A stretch of DNA of 55,724 nt from Ignavibacteriales bacterium (GTDB lineage: Bacteria; Bacteroidota; Ignavibacteria; Ignavibacteriales; Melioribacteraceae), in the NCBI GenBank assembly GCA_020061355.1, contig JAGUYK010000023.1:1-55724 (forward strand), in the 5' to 3' direction. Shown piece after piece: positions 10,141 to 20,287 of this stretch. Each line of letters opens with the position of its first letter. Within the stretch, counting starts at the first letter, position 1. The translations under genes were made by a program, and so were the position numbers. The notes beneath the pieces are model-generated. The model was not told where the DNA came from and did no database searches. It saw only the letters and a list, made by a program, of their open reading frames with translations.

Positions 10141-13100
10141 AAGTTACCTTCCATTGCAAAATGACATAGAGGACAATGTTTAAAGTTTGCTTGATATTCT
10201 CTTTTGTGAATTTTGTTAATTGCATCCTGTAACTCAACCTGGAATACTATCATATCATTACGATCTATTTTTTTTGTAATTACTTCATCAGGATGTTTAA
10301 TAAAAACAAGCTGAAGTTCATAATTATGATAATCGGTGAAATACTTCGACAAAATATAAGCATAGAAAGTAAGCTGCTGGAAATAACCGGTAGCCCTTTC
10401 TAAAATCGTATCCAATTTAATATCGTCTGTTTTATAGTCCATAATGATTAATTTTTCTTTACCATAAATAAGTCTATCAACAATTCCATAAAGATAATTA
10501 TCACCCTCTTCGGAATAGATTTCATATTCGTTTTTGAATTCAGTGTAAGATTGTAGAGTATTAAAAATATTTGATTTCCTAAATCCAATTAGATCATCAG
10601 TAATATTCTTCTTTAATTGACTCAATATTTTATTTTTATTTATCTGTTCCGCAGTGAGAAAATTCTCTACCAGGGATTCAATATTCTCTAATTTTGGATC
10701 TTCTTTTAGTACTTCATGAATTACTCTTCCTTTAACATCCGAAAAGTTTTTTAACCCTTCATCCTCTTTAGAATTAAATTCATATTCGTTTCTAGCAAAC
10801 TTCTTAACAATATTATAGATGGAAGGATACCCAAGTTCGTATGTGAGTTCGTATTTAACCGGACACTGAGAGAACATAGAAATCTTAGTTGCAGAAATAA
10901 TTTCCTTCTTCGGAAGATCAATTATTTTTTTCAACAGATATTTTTTCGTTATTACATTATCCGCTAAGGAATTGACTATCGCCGGATAATCAACCGGTTC
11001 TTTAATGATCCTGATTTCCGTACTACCTTTTTTCTTTCGGAAAGTAAATTTCTCCTGATCCTGTTTCATAAATTCAATATCACCCTGCAATTGAATAAGA
11101 TCACCCGAAAAATCATTTTGCAAACCTTTTTGCAAAAGGTCAAAGAATGAATCCCGATGAGATTGATTTTTTTTATGCGATGCAGAAATGAATAGATAAT
11201 TCATTGCACGGGTAACAGCTACATAGAGTAGTCTCTTAATTTCTGCAACATTTTTTTGATGATGAATAAAATTATAAAGAGCAACAAAATGAGGAGTCAC
11301 GGGACCGGCAAAATAATTCCCGTTGAGAAATACTTTTATGAGGAAGCCGAATTCCTTATCGATTCCCATTGAACGTGTTTTGATTGAATCATCTTTCGAA
11401 GACTCATTACATCCAAATAGAAAGACAGCTTTGAACTCAAGGCCTTTTGCCTGGTGAATTGTGATAAGCTTGACTGTGTTTTCTTCTTTGGAGATTTTTG
11501 CCTGCCCCTCATCCTCCATCGATTCAATTGCATCACGAAGATAAATTGTAAAATCATATAAATTCTTGAAACTTTTTTTCGAAAACTCACGTGCAATTGC
11601 AAGAAGCTTATTCACATTAGCAAGCTCCTGTGCTGAGTTCTTTTTTGAATTTAGAACTGACCAATAGGAACGATCGGCGAGAATTTTTCTAATCAGTCCA
11701 AATACTTCCGTACTATAAGCAAGTTGTAAGTGATTATTAATTGAATCAATAACTACTTTAAGATTCTTATTCGTTGAGGAATACTTTATTAACTTTTCAA
11801 AATAATTATTGCCATCTTCAAGAGAGATTTCATAAATGACATTATCGGAAATATTGTAAAACGGGGATCTCAATATTCCAATCAAGGCTGCATCATCATC
11901 CTGATTAATTAGGAAAGAGAGATAATTATAGATATCACTTATAGATTGCTTCTGGTAAAATCCTTTCCCTCCTAATACAGTATAGGGAATATTTTTTGTA
12001 ACGAAGGCGTTCTCAAGTTCAGCAAACATATCTCTCTTACGGCAGAGAATACCTATTTCATTTAATTCAACTGATCCGTTGGAAACAACTTCTAATATCT
12101 TGGTGGAAACCAATTCAGATTCGGAAATATTTTCTGTTTCATCGGCAAGCAGAAATTGAATGGAGCTTTTTTCATTTTCTGCTTTAGCACAAATCAATTC
12201 ATTGTAGCTCACTTCATTTAATAGAGGATCCGGATTATTAAATAGCCGGCTAAAAAGTTTATTCGTAAATAGAACTATTTCAGGAGCCATTCTAAAACTG
12301 TGGGGTAGCTGAAGCAGTTTTCCCCTTTCATTCAACTGCCCTATTTCATTTTTTGTCCTATTAAACACTTCAAGTTCGGCATCGCGGAACATGTAAATAC
12401 TTTGTTTCTCATCACCGACCACGAACAAATTACCCTGACGCAAATGATCCAGGATCGGCATAAATATTCTGTATTGGATTTCATTTGTATCCTGGTATTC
12501 ATCGATCATAATATATTTGAATTTCTTTCGTAGAAATTCCTGGACTTCATCAAGTTCTATAATTTTTTGAGTGAACAATAGAATATCTTCGAAGTCGAGA
12601 TAACCTTTTTCAGATTTTTTGTTTAAATAAATCTCAGATATATAATCGTAAATCCGCAGAAAATGCTGACCGAATGTAAAGTATTCATCATGCACAGGTA
12701 AACTAAAATCCGATTCTAGAACCGGGCCAATTTGTTCAAACAGAGATTCAATATTTAATATTTCTTTTGCGAAATTATCCCTTTCCCATGATAAGTATCC
12801 CCGATTTTTAACTTCGCACGATTTGGTTAATAACAATGGTATAAAATCTTTCAATAGTGTAATTCTTTCATAAATATTTTTACAACTATCATAATTTTTA
12901 ATTAATGGAAGTAATTTCAAACCGAGTACATTATCCGGCTTTTTATTCATTACAAATGAATTTATTACTTTAATATTTTCAATAACCTGATCAATTTTCG
13001 GTTGGAAGAAATGATTAAAATAATTATAGAAGTAGCAATTGAGAACAAAATTAAAACCTGATTGACCTCCGCTGTAAAGGCTGCGGATATGCTGTTCAAT

Positions 13101-13646
13101 AATCTTTCTTTGTTCTATTGCCGCTTGAATTTGCCTAATTAAAATATTTTTAGAACCGAAAAACCTGATTAAATATTTCAACGATTCTTCATGTTCCGTA
13201 TCGTTAATCAACCTGTTAAAGGACTCATCAATGGAAAGTAAAATTAATTCATCTGAAGTTGATTGATCAATCGGATTAAAATTTGCATCAATTTCGGCTT
13301 CCGGTGAATATTCTCTTAATACATTTATGCAGAAAGAATGTATTGTAGAAATATTCGCGGATACTAACTGACGGCGCGCACTTTCTAATTTATGTAATTT
13401 TTTACTATTTGTTTCGACAGATATTCTTAATTCAATTTCATCGGCAATTTTCTTATTCAATTCACCGGCAGCTTTATCGGTAAAGGTGATAGCAACAATA
13501 TTTTCTAATTCCACTTCATCGTTTAATAATATTTCAACAAACCGTTTTGAAAGTACAAACGTTTTACCTGAACCGGCATTAGCAGTCAAAAGGATGTTTG
13601 AACTGTAATCAAGTGCGTCTTCCTGGTATGGAGTTAATTTCTTCAT
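10122..13646 (-). CDS. AddA/RecB-like UvrD-family helicase-nuclease
   Basis: 1174 residues from ATG 13646. All superfamily-1A motifs are present in order: I ANAGSGKT, Ia AITFTDKAAGE, STIHSFC, II DEYQDTN, III GDEKQSIYMFRDA, IV PHSFR, V TIHQAKGLEFKAV, VI LLYVAVTRAMNYLF. The C-terminus is a PD-(D/E)XK nuclease with MDYKTDD near residue 1070, so both activities look intact. Four cysteines frame the nuclease domain: one in FSQCPVKYEL (about 926) and C1158-x2-C1161-x8-C1170 at the end, an arrangement like the iron-sulphur clasp of AddB and Cas4. AddA itself normally lacks it. No addB/recC gene is in the window. The start codon overlaps the kinase stop (TGATG) and the end overlaps the amidase start. 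Expected role: resection of double-strand breaks. Confidence 0.9.
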   Translation of the reverse strand: MKKLTPYQEDALDYSSNILLTANAGSGKTFVLSKRFVEILLNDEVELENIVAITFTDKAAGELNKKIADEIELRISVETNSKKLHKLESARRQLVSANISTIHSFCINVLREYSPEAEIDANFNPIDQSTSDELILLSIDESFNRLINDTEHEESLKYLIRFFGSKNILIRQIQAAIEQRKIIEQHIRSLYSGGQSGFNFVLNCYFYNYFNHFFQPKIDQVIENIKVINSFVMNKKPDNVLGLKLLPLIKNYDSCKNIYERITLLKDFIPLLLTKSCEVKNRGYLSWERDNFAKEILNIESLFEQIGPVLESDFSLPVHDEYFTFGQHFLRIYDYISEIYLNKKSEKGYLDFEDILLFTQKIIELDEVQEFLRKKFKYIMIDEYQDTNEIQYRIFMPILDHLRQGNLFVVGDEKQSIYMFRDAELEVFNRTKNEIGQLNERGKLLQLPHSFRMAPEIVLFTNKLFSRLFNNPDPLLNEVSYNELICAKAENEKSSIQFLLADETENISESELVSTKILEVVSNGSVELNEIGILCRKRDMFAELENAFVTKNIPYTVLGGKGFYQKQSISDIYNYLSFLINQDDDAALIGILRSPFYNISDNVIYEISLEDGNNYFEKLIKYSSTNKNLKVVIDSINNHLQLAYSTEVFGLIRKILADRSYWSVLNSKKNSAQELANVNKLLAIAREFSKKSFKNLYDFTIYLRDAIESMEDEGQAKISKEENTVKLITIHQAKGLEFKAVFLFGCNESSKDDSIKTRSMGIDKEFGFLIKVFLNGNYFAGPVTPHFVALYNFIHHQKNVAEIKRLLYVAVTRAMNYLFISASHKKNQSHRDSFFDLLQKGLQNDFSGDLIQLQGDIEFMKQDQEKFTFRKKKGSTEIRIIKEPVDYPAIVNSLADNVITKKYLLKKIIDLPKKEIISATKISMFSQCPVKYELTYELGYPSIYNIVKKFARNEYEFNSKEDEGLKNFSDVKGRVIHEVLKEDPKLENIESLVENFLTAEQINKNKILSQLKKNITDDLIGFRKSNIFNTLQSYTEFKNEYEIYSEEGDNYLYGIVDRLIYGKEKLIIMDYKTDDIKLDTILERATGYFQQLTFYAYILSKYFTDYHNYELQLVFIKHPDEVITKKIDRNDMIVFQVELQDAINKIHKREYQANFKHCPLCHFAMEGNLCVKLQ

Positions 13647-16600
13647 CAATCAACTTTCGGCAAGGTTATTAAGAATGTTGTTCCTTGATTGGAAGTAATC
13701 TCAATCGAAATGTTACCTCCGATACTTCCAATAAACTTTTTTGCCATTGTTAAACCCAAACCCATTCCTTGCGGTTTAGTTGTAAAATTATTCTCGAATA
13801 TTCGTTCAAGATTTACTGGACTGATTCCTGTACCATTATCCTCAATTCTTATCTCGCACATACCGGAGTTAATTGAAAGAACAACATTTATAAATGACGC
13901 ATCGGCTTGCAGAGAATTCCTGACAAGATTAATAATTGCTCTGCCTAAATGATCAGGATCTGCGTTCACATAAACTGAACTTAATTTGGTGTGGAAATAA
14001 ATAGGATACTTTTCATCTGCAAACAGATTTAATGTTTCTTTAATCAATAAAACCAGATCAATTTTTTCAATAGTCATTTTAGGCATTCGTGCAAAACTGG
14101 AAAACTCCGAAGCAATATTCTTTAGAGTTTCAATCTGGTTTATAAATGTTGTAGTAACCTTTTGAAAAATTTCATCAAACTTTGGTGATTTATCACGATA
14201 AGCAGCAATCAGTTGCTGGACGGAGAGTTTCATAGGTGTCAAAGGATTCTTAATTTCATGAGCTACCTGCTTAGCCATCTCTTTCCATGCGGTTTCCCTT
14301 TCAAGTTGTGCAAGTTCAATCTGACTTTTTTTAAGTCTCTGGATCATCATATTAAATCCGGAAGTCAACTCGCCAATTTCACCTGAACTTTTTTCTGTAA
14401 TTTCAATATTAAGATCGCCGCTACCGATCGATCGTGTGGCATGTGTAAGACGCCGTATCGGAGATGAAATTTGTTCGGCAAGTATGGTACTCAAAACAGT
14501 AAGAAGTATTAATGCAGCTGCCAATATCCCGAATAAAAATATATCAAGCTCAACATCCGACAACGGTAAAGGTACCCTGTTAAACATAGTATTTGCATTT
14601 ATAAATACCGGCAAACCGTGAAAGTTTGACTTAAGGTAAAGAGAATAAAATTGTTCGCCGTTTACTGATTCCTTGACAAAGGTCTTATCGCTTCCACCAA
14701 GCATTGCACCCAAATAAACGGATGGGTTCAGTGTTGATGGAAACAACCCGGTTTCGTAATAATTTTCATTAGAACTATAAATGAGTCTGCTGGAATCATA
14801 AGTTGAAAATTCAATAGTAAGATCTACTGAAGCTTTATCATAAATATATTTATCGGATATTTGCGATTTCTCCGAATAATTATTGATATATGATTCAATC
14901 TGAAATGCAAGTTCAGTAAGCCGGTTATTAATCAGCTCTTCATTCTTTTCTTCATTTATATCTCTTATATAAGCAGCAATTGCAATCAGTGGGACAACCG
15001 ATACAAGTATAAATGCAAAAGTGAGTTTTGTTTTATACCTCTGGAAATATTCTTTCCATTTCCTGAGATGCCCGGCAGAGTATATTAATAGAGTAAAAAA
15101 GATAATTACTGAATGCACAAAAAACACTTTAAAGAAGTTGGAGAGTTTCCATGCAAATCTTCTTTCCTCTAAAGCGACAGCAATTAATTCGGTTTCACTT
15201 TCATTCGGTTTAAAAGCAAAAGCAAGGTGTGGTTCACCTTTAAGATCAATTCTTAACCATGCTTCCTTAAAGTTTATAAAAGGTGCTTCAACAATTCTAT
15301 TTATTTCACTACTATTAAGGGATATCCCGCCGAATGAACGCACCGGTTCATCATCAACGAAAAAGAATATTTTCAAGTTTTCATATTCAGTTGCTGACGC
15401 TATTCCACTTCTGGAAAAAGTAAGAAATTTAGGAATGACACCGGCACTCAAATAATATTTATCATACAAAACTGTAGCTACTAAATATCCGCTCTGCTCT
15501 CCATTATGAGATAAAGGATTTATTCCAATAAGTATTTGCTGAGTACCAAAGAAATTTTGCTGCTTAAATATCTTCGGCTCATTTTCTATTTCATATTTTT
15601 CAATATCTATCTTAATATTTTTATCATAATTACTAAAATAACCCAGTAATTTTTTCTTCGAATCGTAGAGTAAAATTGAGGAAGGGATGTTTTCTTTGAA
15701 CAGAAGACTTTTGTTCCACAATTCGAATGAAAGAGCCGAGTAATTAATCGAAACGTTTTCCGGATCAGATTTTATATAATTAATATCTGACTGAATAAGT
15801 GTCTGGTATAATATGAATTCATAAACACTTTCATTTGCCCGGATAAGTTCATATGCAGTGGTCTTAAGCGATTCTCTTTCGATCTCTGAATTATAATGGA
15901 CAAGTAAACTTACAACTAAAATGGATGATGCAAATCCATAATAAATAAAATTAGATGCCCGTGCACCCTTATTATATGTTAAGTAGGTAAGAATAAATAT
16001 AATGGTGATGAATAATATTCTAATAAACGGTGTTGCCTGTGGTTGTTTTTGAGTAAAGTCGAAAAGCCAACCTAATAATTGAAAGATCAGGAATAAAATC
16101 ATCACCCATTTTATTTCTAATTTTTTATTTGATATTGGTAATTCAATAAATGTCCATCTAAGAAGAATTGTAGAAACAAGCAAAACGCAAAAACCTAGTA
16201 TAAGAATATTCAGATCCATTAATAAAACGCTTGGTGAAGGGATAAGTGCAAATTCCTTGAAATACCTTATGGTTGAATCAAATACCACGCTTCGCAACGA
16301 TGCTCCAAGACTTCGCAGAATTAAAAAAGTAAATAGCCCTGTAAAAATAATTTTTGTAAAATACCTTAAAATATTTTTATGATTAATTTTATTGGTATCA
16401 AAATATTCTGAACTATGTTTATATGCTACAAGTATAATTATCAGCAAGCCAAGTACAGTTATAAAAAAGTCCAAAGGTGAACGGACAATGCCGAAAGCAA
16501 AAACAGAAGAAAAATTAGATGGATCGGTTAGTTCACTATGCAAAAAATTGGAAGGGATACCGAGAGTAAATAGTAGAATCCTTAATACGGCCAAATAAAG

Positions 16601-17449
16601 AACAAGAATAATTAATTTCGTGAGCCTTCTGTCTACCTTCCTATAACTTGCGAAACCAATCACACCAATAGTCAAATATATTATCAGTGATAAAAACGAT
16701 TGAATCGCACGGAATATTTCTTCAAGTTCCTTATTGAAAAGATCAATGGTTGGTTTTTCAAATGTAGCTACACCAATTTTATTTTTATAATTATTAAGAA
16801 TTGAGAATGAATGCTTCCTGCCGTCCTTCGATAATTCAGCTTTGTTCCAGTATTCTATTTCTATAGTTGTTGAAAGAGATTTTGAAAGTGAGTCAGAAAG
16901 ATTTAAACTATTAAATTCTGTACCGGGAAGTTTATAATGCTTTTCAATTTCCTCACTAATACATACAAGATATTTTTTGCTGCCGGCTGTAAATGTATCA
17001 ACAAGACTTATATATGTTGAGAGATCTTTCCTAGTAAAGAATACCCGGGATAGTTCATTTTTTTTTATTGCAAGGAGTTCATCACTAATTGCGATCGGGT
17101 TGTTCCAGCAGATAGTTCCATTTTTAGCATCATTAATCTGGATGTGATATTTTTGAAATTCCTCCGAGATTATTAAGTCAAAACAAAATTCAAGATTGTC
17201 TTCAATTATTTTTTTATTAATGCTTTTCTTTAAACTTCCGCTTAGTTCAACTATATTATTGATTTTCCTGTTAATAGCATTTAAGATTTTGTTTTCATTT
17301 TTTTCAATACGATAAACTAAATCTGAATCCCAGTTTTTTATTTTATTGCTTCTAATAAGTGGTTCAAGCAGACCTGAGACAACAAATGCAAAGATTAGAA
17401 GAATTAAGAAAAGATTTTTTTTATTCGACCAAAGATTTTCTATTCTCAT
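13646..17449 (-). CDS. Large multi-pass sensor histidine kinase (NtrY-like architecture)
   Basis: 1267 residues from ATG 17449. One membrane segment near residue 13-30, an extracytoplasmic region to about 245, a block of several membrane helices to about 540, a second extracytoplasmic region, two more helices near 800-850, another sensor stretch with a helix near 970, then HAMP (EQISSPIRRLTHATRSIGSG), a HisKA domain with the phosphoacceptor H1064 in AHEIKNPLTPMKL, and a HATPase with LVRNSLQ, EDNGTGIS and GMGLGLTMAKK. It is predicted to autophosphorylate in response to an envelope signal. No response regulator is nearby, so its partner is unknown. It starts 5 nt after the DUF4783-like gene and its stop overlaps the helicase-nuclease start, implying translational coupling. 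Confidence 0.9.
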   Translation of the reverse strand: MRIENLWSNKKNLFLILLIFAFVVSGLLEPLIRSNKIKNWDSDLVYRIEKNENKILNAINRKINNIVELSGSLKKSINKKIIEDNLEFCFDLIISEEFQKYHIQINDAKNGTICWNNPIAISDELLAIKKNELSRVFFTRKDLSTYISLVDTFTAGSKKYLVCISEEIEKHYKLPGTEFNSLNLSDSLSKSLSTTIEIEYWNKAELSKDGRKHSFSILNNYKNKIGVATFEKPTIDLFNKELEEIFRAIQSFLSLIIYLTIGVIGFASYRKVDRRLTKLIILVLYLAVLRILLFTLGIPSNFLHSELTDPSNFSSVFAFGIVRSPLDFFITVLGLLIIILVAYKHSSEYFDTNKINHKNILRYFTKIIFTGLFTFLILRSLGASLRSVVFDSTIRYFKEFALIPSPSVLLMDLNILILGFCVLLVSTILLRWTFIELPISNKKLEIKWVMILFLIFQLLGWLFDFTQKQPQATPFIRILFITIIFILTYLTYNKGARASNFIYYGFASSILVVSLLVHYNSEIERESLKTTAYELIRANESVYEFILYQTLIQSDINYIKSDPENVSINYSALSFELWNKSLLFKENIPSSILLYDSKKKLLGYFSNYDKNIKIDIEKYEIENEPKIFKQQNFFGTQQILIGINPLSHNGEQSGYLVATVLYDKYYLSAGVIPKFLTFSRSGIASATEYENLKIFFFVDDEPVRSFGGISLNSSEINRIVEAPFINFKEAWLRIDLKGEPHLAFAFKPNESETELIAVALEERRFAWKLSNFFKVFFVHSVIIFFTLLIYSAGHLRKWKEYFQRYKTKLTFAFILVSVVPLIAIAAYIRDINEEKNEELINNRLTELAFQIESYINNYSEKSQISDKYIYDKASVDLTIEFSTYDSSRLIYSSNENYYETGLFPSTLNPSVYLGAMLGGSDKTFVKESVNGEQFYSLYLKSNFHGLPVFINANTMFNRVPLPLSDVELDIFLFGILAAALILLTVLSTILAEQISSPIRRLTHATRSIGSGDLNIEITEKSSGEIGELTSGFNMMIQRLKKSQIELAQLERETAWKEMAKQVAHEIKNPLTPMKLSVQQLIAAYRDKSPKFDEIFQKVTTTFINQIETLKNIASEFSSFARMPKMTIEKIDLVLLIKETLNLFADEKYPIYFHTKLSSVYVNADPDHLGRAIINLVRNSLQADASFINVVLSINSGMCEIRIEDNGTGISPVNLERIFENNFTTKPQGMGLGLTMAKKFIGSIGGNISIEITSNQGTTFLITLPKVD

Positions 17450-17454
17450 CAACT

Positions 17455-17880
17455 TTAGTTAATAGTAATTTGAGAAATGTACCATTGATTATCAATTAAT
17501 TGAAGAGTTACGAAAACAGTAGCATTACCCCGTACCCCGTTGTTATTATACCTTAGACTGCCTGCAGCAAAAGGAGTATTTGAATCCGATACTATATTTG
17601 TAAACTTAAAAGTGATGGGTTGATAAATACTAAGGTAATCTTTAATAACATAATACGATTGATTGGCACTAAAATACCCGTTAGAGCCGTTCGATAGACT
17701 TAAATAATTTCTGTTACCGAAATACCCTGAAAACTTATCAACCGAACCGGTTGCTAAGCCATCTTCAATCTTATAAAGTAGTTTCTGAACTTCTTTACTG
17801 CGGGTCTCCTGTGCAATTATTGTTTCTGAACAGTTAAGACCTAGAAAGAAAAAGATTAATATGAAAGTTCTTACACTCAT
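17455..17880 (-). CDS. Small secreted DUF4783-like protein
   Basis: 141 residues with an N-terminal signal-like segment (MSVRTFILIFFFLGLNC) and a single compact domain ending FVTLQLIDNQWYISQITIN. The shape resembles the NTF2-like DUF4783 family of Bacteroidota, of unknown function; I assign it from pattern memory only. The leader contains LGLNC, which could be a lipobox. First gene of the kinase/helicase-nuclease/amidase operon, 5 nt before the kinase start. It might act as an envelope partner of the sensor kinase, but this rests on position alone. Confidence 0.7.
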   Translation of the reverse strand: MSVRTFILIFFFLGLNCSETIIAQETRSKEVQKLLYKIEDGLATGSVDKFSGYFGNRNYLSLSNGSNGYFSANQSYYVIKDYLSIYQPITFKFTNIVSDSNTPFAAGSLRYNNNGVRGNATVFVTLQLIDNQWYISQITIN

Positions 17881-17938
17881 AGCCTTTATTTATAGACTTT
17901 CCTAATTAACTATTTACAAAATATGTTAAAAGAAATAA

Positions 17939-17964
17939 AAAAGCATACCTTATTGGTATGCTTT
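17939..17964 (-). terminator. Rho-independent terminator after fibronectin-III lipoprotein gene
   Basis: Minus-strand hairpin AAAGCATACC-AATAA-GGTATGCTTT followed by TTTTATTT. It lies about 28 nt beyond the stop at 17992 and separates that gene from the kinase operon. Confidence 0.8.
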
Positions 17965-17991
17965 CTAATTTCAATGAATCCCGGGTGCTCA

Positions 17992-18828
17992 TTATTTTTT
18001 ACTATTGATAATGCCGGTTGATATTTTACGATCCGTACCATTATTCATTCTCTTCAATTCTCTGTTACCTTCTACCAACTGGTAAGCCCAGTCAAATACC
18101 ATTCGTTCATTAGTTATGTTCTTTATTCTTACTTTAGCAAAGTGATTATCCCACGTCCAGATTACATAAGTATGACCGACTTTAGCTTCAACATATTTTA
18201 CATTTTCATTCGGTTGTAGTGGAACCCAGCCGGTTGAAGGTGCATAACTTATATCCCAAATATCAGTTGTAGTTCCCATATCCTGGATATCAGTATCGTC
18301 CCAGACATTGAGATAAAACTTCCCGTTATAATTTTCAAAAAACATATCAGCTGCATCGGAGTTATAAGCAACAATTAGGTATTTACTGAAATCATAACCA
18401 GAGTTGTTAGGTGATCGGTTATAATCGAATATCGCCTGATTGAGTCCTTCCGGACGCGGAGTATCATAAATTACATCACTGCTTAAATCGCTTTCATTGT
18501 TATTGTAATCATATGCAGTAACTGCGTAATAATAAGTGGTTCCGTTTTTGGCGCCGTAATCAATATATGATGTTCTTGATGTACTTCCGATCAGTGTATA
18601 TTTACCATCATAGGAGTAACTATAATAAACATTATAACCGGCGACATCGCCTTCAGGATTTTCATCCCAGAAGATATCAATCCTGTTATCGCCTGTAACC
18701 GTATAAACTCCTTCAGGTGGTGAAGGTGCGCGATCATCGTAATAGAAGTCGCCGAATTCATCGCATCCGGTAAAAAGTGAGAATGCGAGCAAAACCAATA
18801 ACATTGATAACATTTTAACCGATTTCAT
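17992..18828 (-). CDS. Fibronectin type III domain lipoprotein
   Basis: 278 residues from ATG 18828, chosen because GGAGGGG lies 4 nt upstream and the start is followed by a lipoprotein leader with lipobox LFTGC. A more upstream start at 18891 would bury the leader. After an acidic linker comes one fibronectin-III domain (about residues 35-125: APSPPEGVYTVTGDNRIDIFW ... YYYAVTAYDYNNNES). The rest is a beta-rich domain with many Trp, Tyr and Asn, unknown to me, ending in a basic tail. It is probably on the outer membrane surface or in the periplasm. It stands alone between two terminators. Confidence 0.83.
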   Translation of the reverse strand: MKSVKMLSMLLVLLAFSLFTGCDEFGDFYYDDRAPSPPEGVYTVTGDNRIDIFWDENPEGDVAGYNVYYSYSYDGKYTLIGSTSRTSYIDYGAKNGTTYYYAVTAYDYNNNESDLSSDVIYDTPRPEGLNQAIFDYNRSPNNSGYDFSKYLIVAYNSDAADMFFENYNGKFYLNVWDDTDIQDMGTTTDIWDISYAPSTGWVPLQPNENVKYVEAKVGHTYVIWTWDNHFAKVRIKNITNERMVFDWAYQLVEGNRELKRMNNGTDRKISTGIINSKK

Positions 18829-18915
18829 TTGCCCCTCCGGAAATAAATTATTTGAAATATTCTTAATAGTATTATTCAATAGGAATGCCAAACAGAATGG
18901 AGGAAAAACTTGGAA

Positions 18916-18940
18916 AATAAAGCTAATCGATTTAGCCGAT
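18916..18940 (-). terminator. Weak candidate terminator of the pyr operon
   Basis: Minus-strand GCTAA-ATCGA-TTAGC followed by TTTATTTT, 43 nt after the pyrC stop. The stem has only five base pairs, so the call is tentative. Confidence 0.35.
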
Positions 18941-18979
18941 GTACTCTTTTATATACAAAAGTGAACTGATTAATTGAAA

Positions 18980-20269
18980 TCAGATATCAAAGAAACGATC
19001 CTCGTAATACATTTTATTGTTATTAATTACCGCTACCGATCTGCCGGTTAATAGACGGCTATCAAACGGAGAATTTTTCGATTTGGATTTGAATTTTGAG
19101 ATGTCAACAGTCCAGATTATATCTTTATCAATAATTGTTAGGTTTGCAGGTTCACCATCCTTAATTTGAGGAATTTTCATCTTCAAAATCTTTCTTGGAT
19201 TGATTGACATTTTTTCAACTAATTGTTCAACGGTTAAATGTTTCTTATGGACAAGCTCGCTTAGTACAAGACCCAGCATCGTTTCCAAACCTACAATTCC
19301 GTTAGGAGCATAAATAAATTCCATCTCTTTTTCTTCAATTGAATGCGGTGCATGATCGCTTGCAATACAATCAATTGTTCCGTCCTTAAGTCCAATAATT
19401 AAAGCATCAACATCTTCCCTTGTTCTAAGAGGGGGACTCATCTTATAGTTTGTATCGAATGATTTGACTGTATCTTCGGTCAGTGTAAAATGATGAGGTG
19501 CTACTTCGGCAGTAACTTTAACACCCCTTTTTTTTGCCTGTCTAACTAACTCAACTGCACCCTTTGTGCTTATGTGCGCAATATGAATTCTTGCCCCGAC
19601 AAATTCAGCCATCATTATATCACGTGCAACAATTAAATCTTCTGCAATATTCGGTATAGCCGGTAACCCAAGAATTGTGGATGTCACTCCTTCATTCATA
19701 GTTCCATCTGCCAAGGAATCATCTTCGCAATGTTCAATAATCGGTGCATCAAACATTCTGGAGTATTCCATCACACTTCTTAATACGCCGGCAGTTTTTA
19801 TGAACGTCCCATCATCTGAAACGGCTACCGCGCCCGATTCAAATAATTCAAACATTGGAGAGAGTGCTTCTCCTTTTCTACCCAATGTTGCTGCGGCAAC
19901 CGGGTAGACTTCTACCAAGTGACCTTTTGCTTTCTCTTTGATAAAACGGACTATCTCTGCCGAATCGATATCCGGATTAGTATTTGGCATACATGCAACA
20001 GAAGTGAAACCGCCGGCAGCGGCAGCATTGCTGCCTGTTTCGACAGTTTCTTCATCTTCCCTACCCGGTTCGCGTAAATGAACATGCATATCAAAAAGTC
20101 CGGGTACACAAATTTTATTTTCAAATTCGAAAACCTGAGAAGATTTAATGTCCTCATCCTTTATTCCACCGACTTTTTTAATTATTCCATTTTCTATCAA
20201 GAGATCGTTTTTCTGATCAAGCTTTTGATCCGGATTTAATAGATTAACTTGTTTAAGTACAATTTTCAT
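18980..20269 (-). CDS. pyrC: Dihydroorotase
   Basis: 429 residues, the length of the long (type I, PyrC of Gram-positive type) dihydroorotases. Metal-binding DMHVHLREPG, a central lysine-containing region, HIAHISTKGAVELVR, EVAPHHFTL and ASDHAPHS are all present. It closes N-carbamoyl-aspartate to dihydroorotate in pyrimidine synthesis. It is the third gene of pyrR-pyrB-pyrC, 18 nt after pyrB, so it comes under the attenuator upstream of pyrR. No pyrD, pyrE, pyrF or carA/B lies in the window. Confidence 0.96.
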   Translation of the reverse strand: MKIVLKQVNLLNPDQKLDQKNDLLIENGIIKKVGGIKDEDIKSSQVFEFENKICVPGLFDMHVHLREPGREDEETVETGSNAAAAGGFTSVACMPNTNPDIDSAEIVRFIKEKAKGHLVEVYPVAAATLGRKGEALSPMFELFESGAVAVSDDGTFIKTAGVLRSVMEYSRMFDAPIIEHCEDDSLADGTMNEGVTSTILGLPAIPNIAEDLIVARDIMMAEFVGARIHIAHISTKGAVELVRQAKKRGVKVTAEVAPHHFTLTEDTVKSFDTNYKMSPPLRTREDVDALIIGLKDGTIDCIASDHAPHSIEEKEMEFIYAPNGIVGLETMLGLVLSELVHKKHLTVEQLVEKMSINPRKILKMKIPQIKDGEPANLTIIDKDIIWTVDISKFKSKSKNSPFDSRLLTGRSVAVINNNKMYYEDRFFDI

Positions 20270-20287
20270 AATTCACCTTATTAAGTA

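Noticed and set aside
10122-13646. Helicase-nuclease as a defence-only protein or Cas4 fusion
   Set aside because: The full domain order is that of AddA/RecB recombination enzymes; no cas, restriction or known defence genes accompany it.
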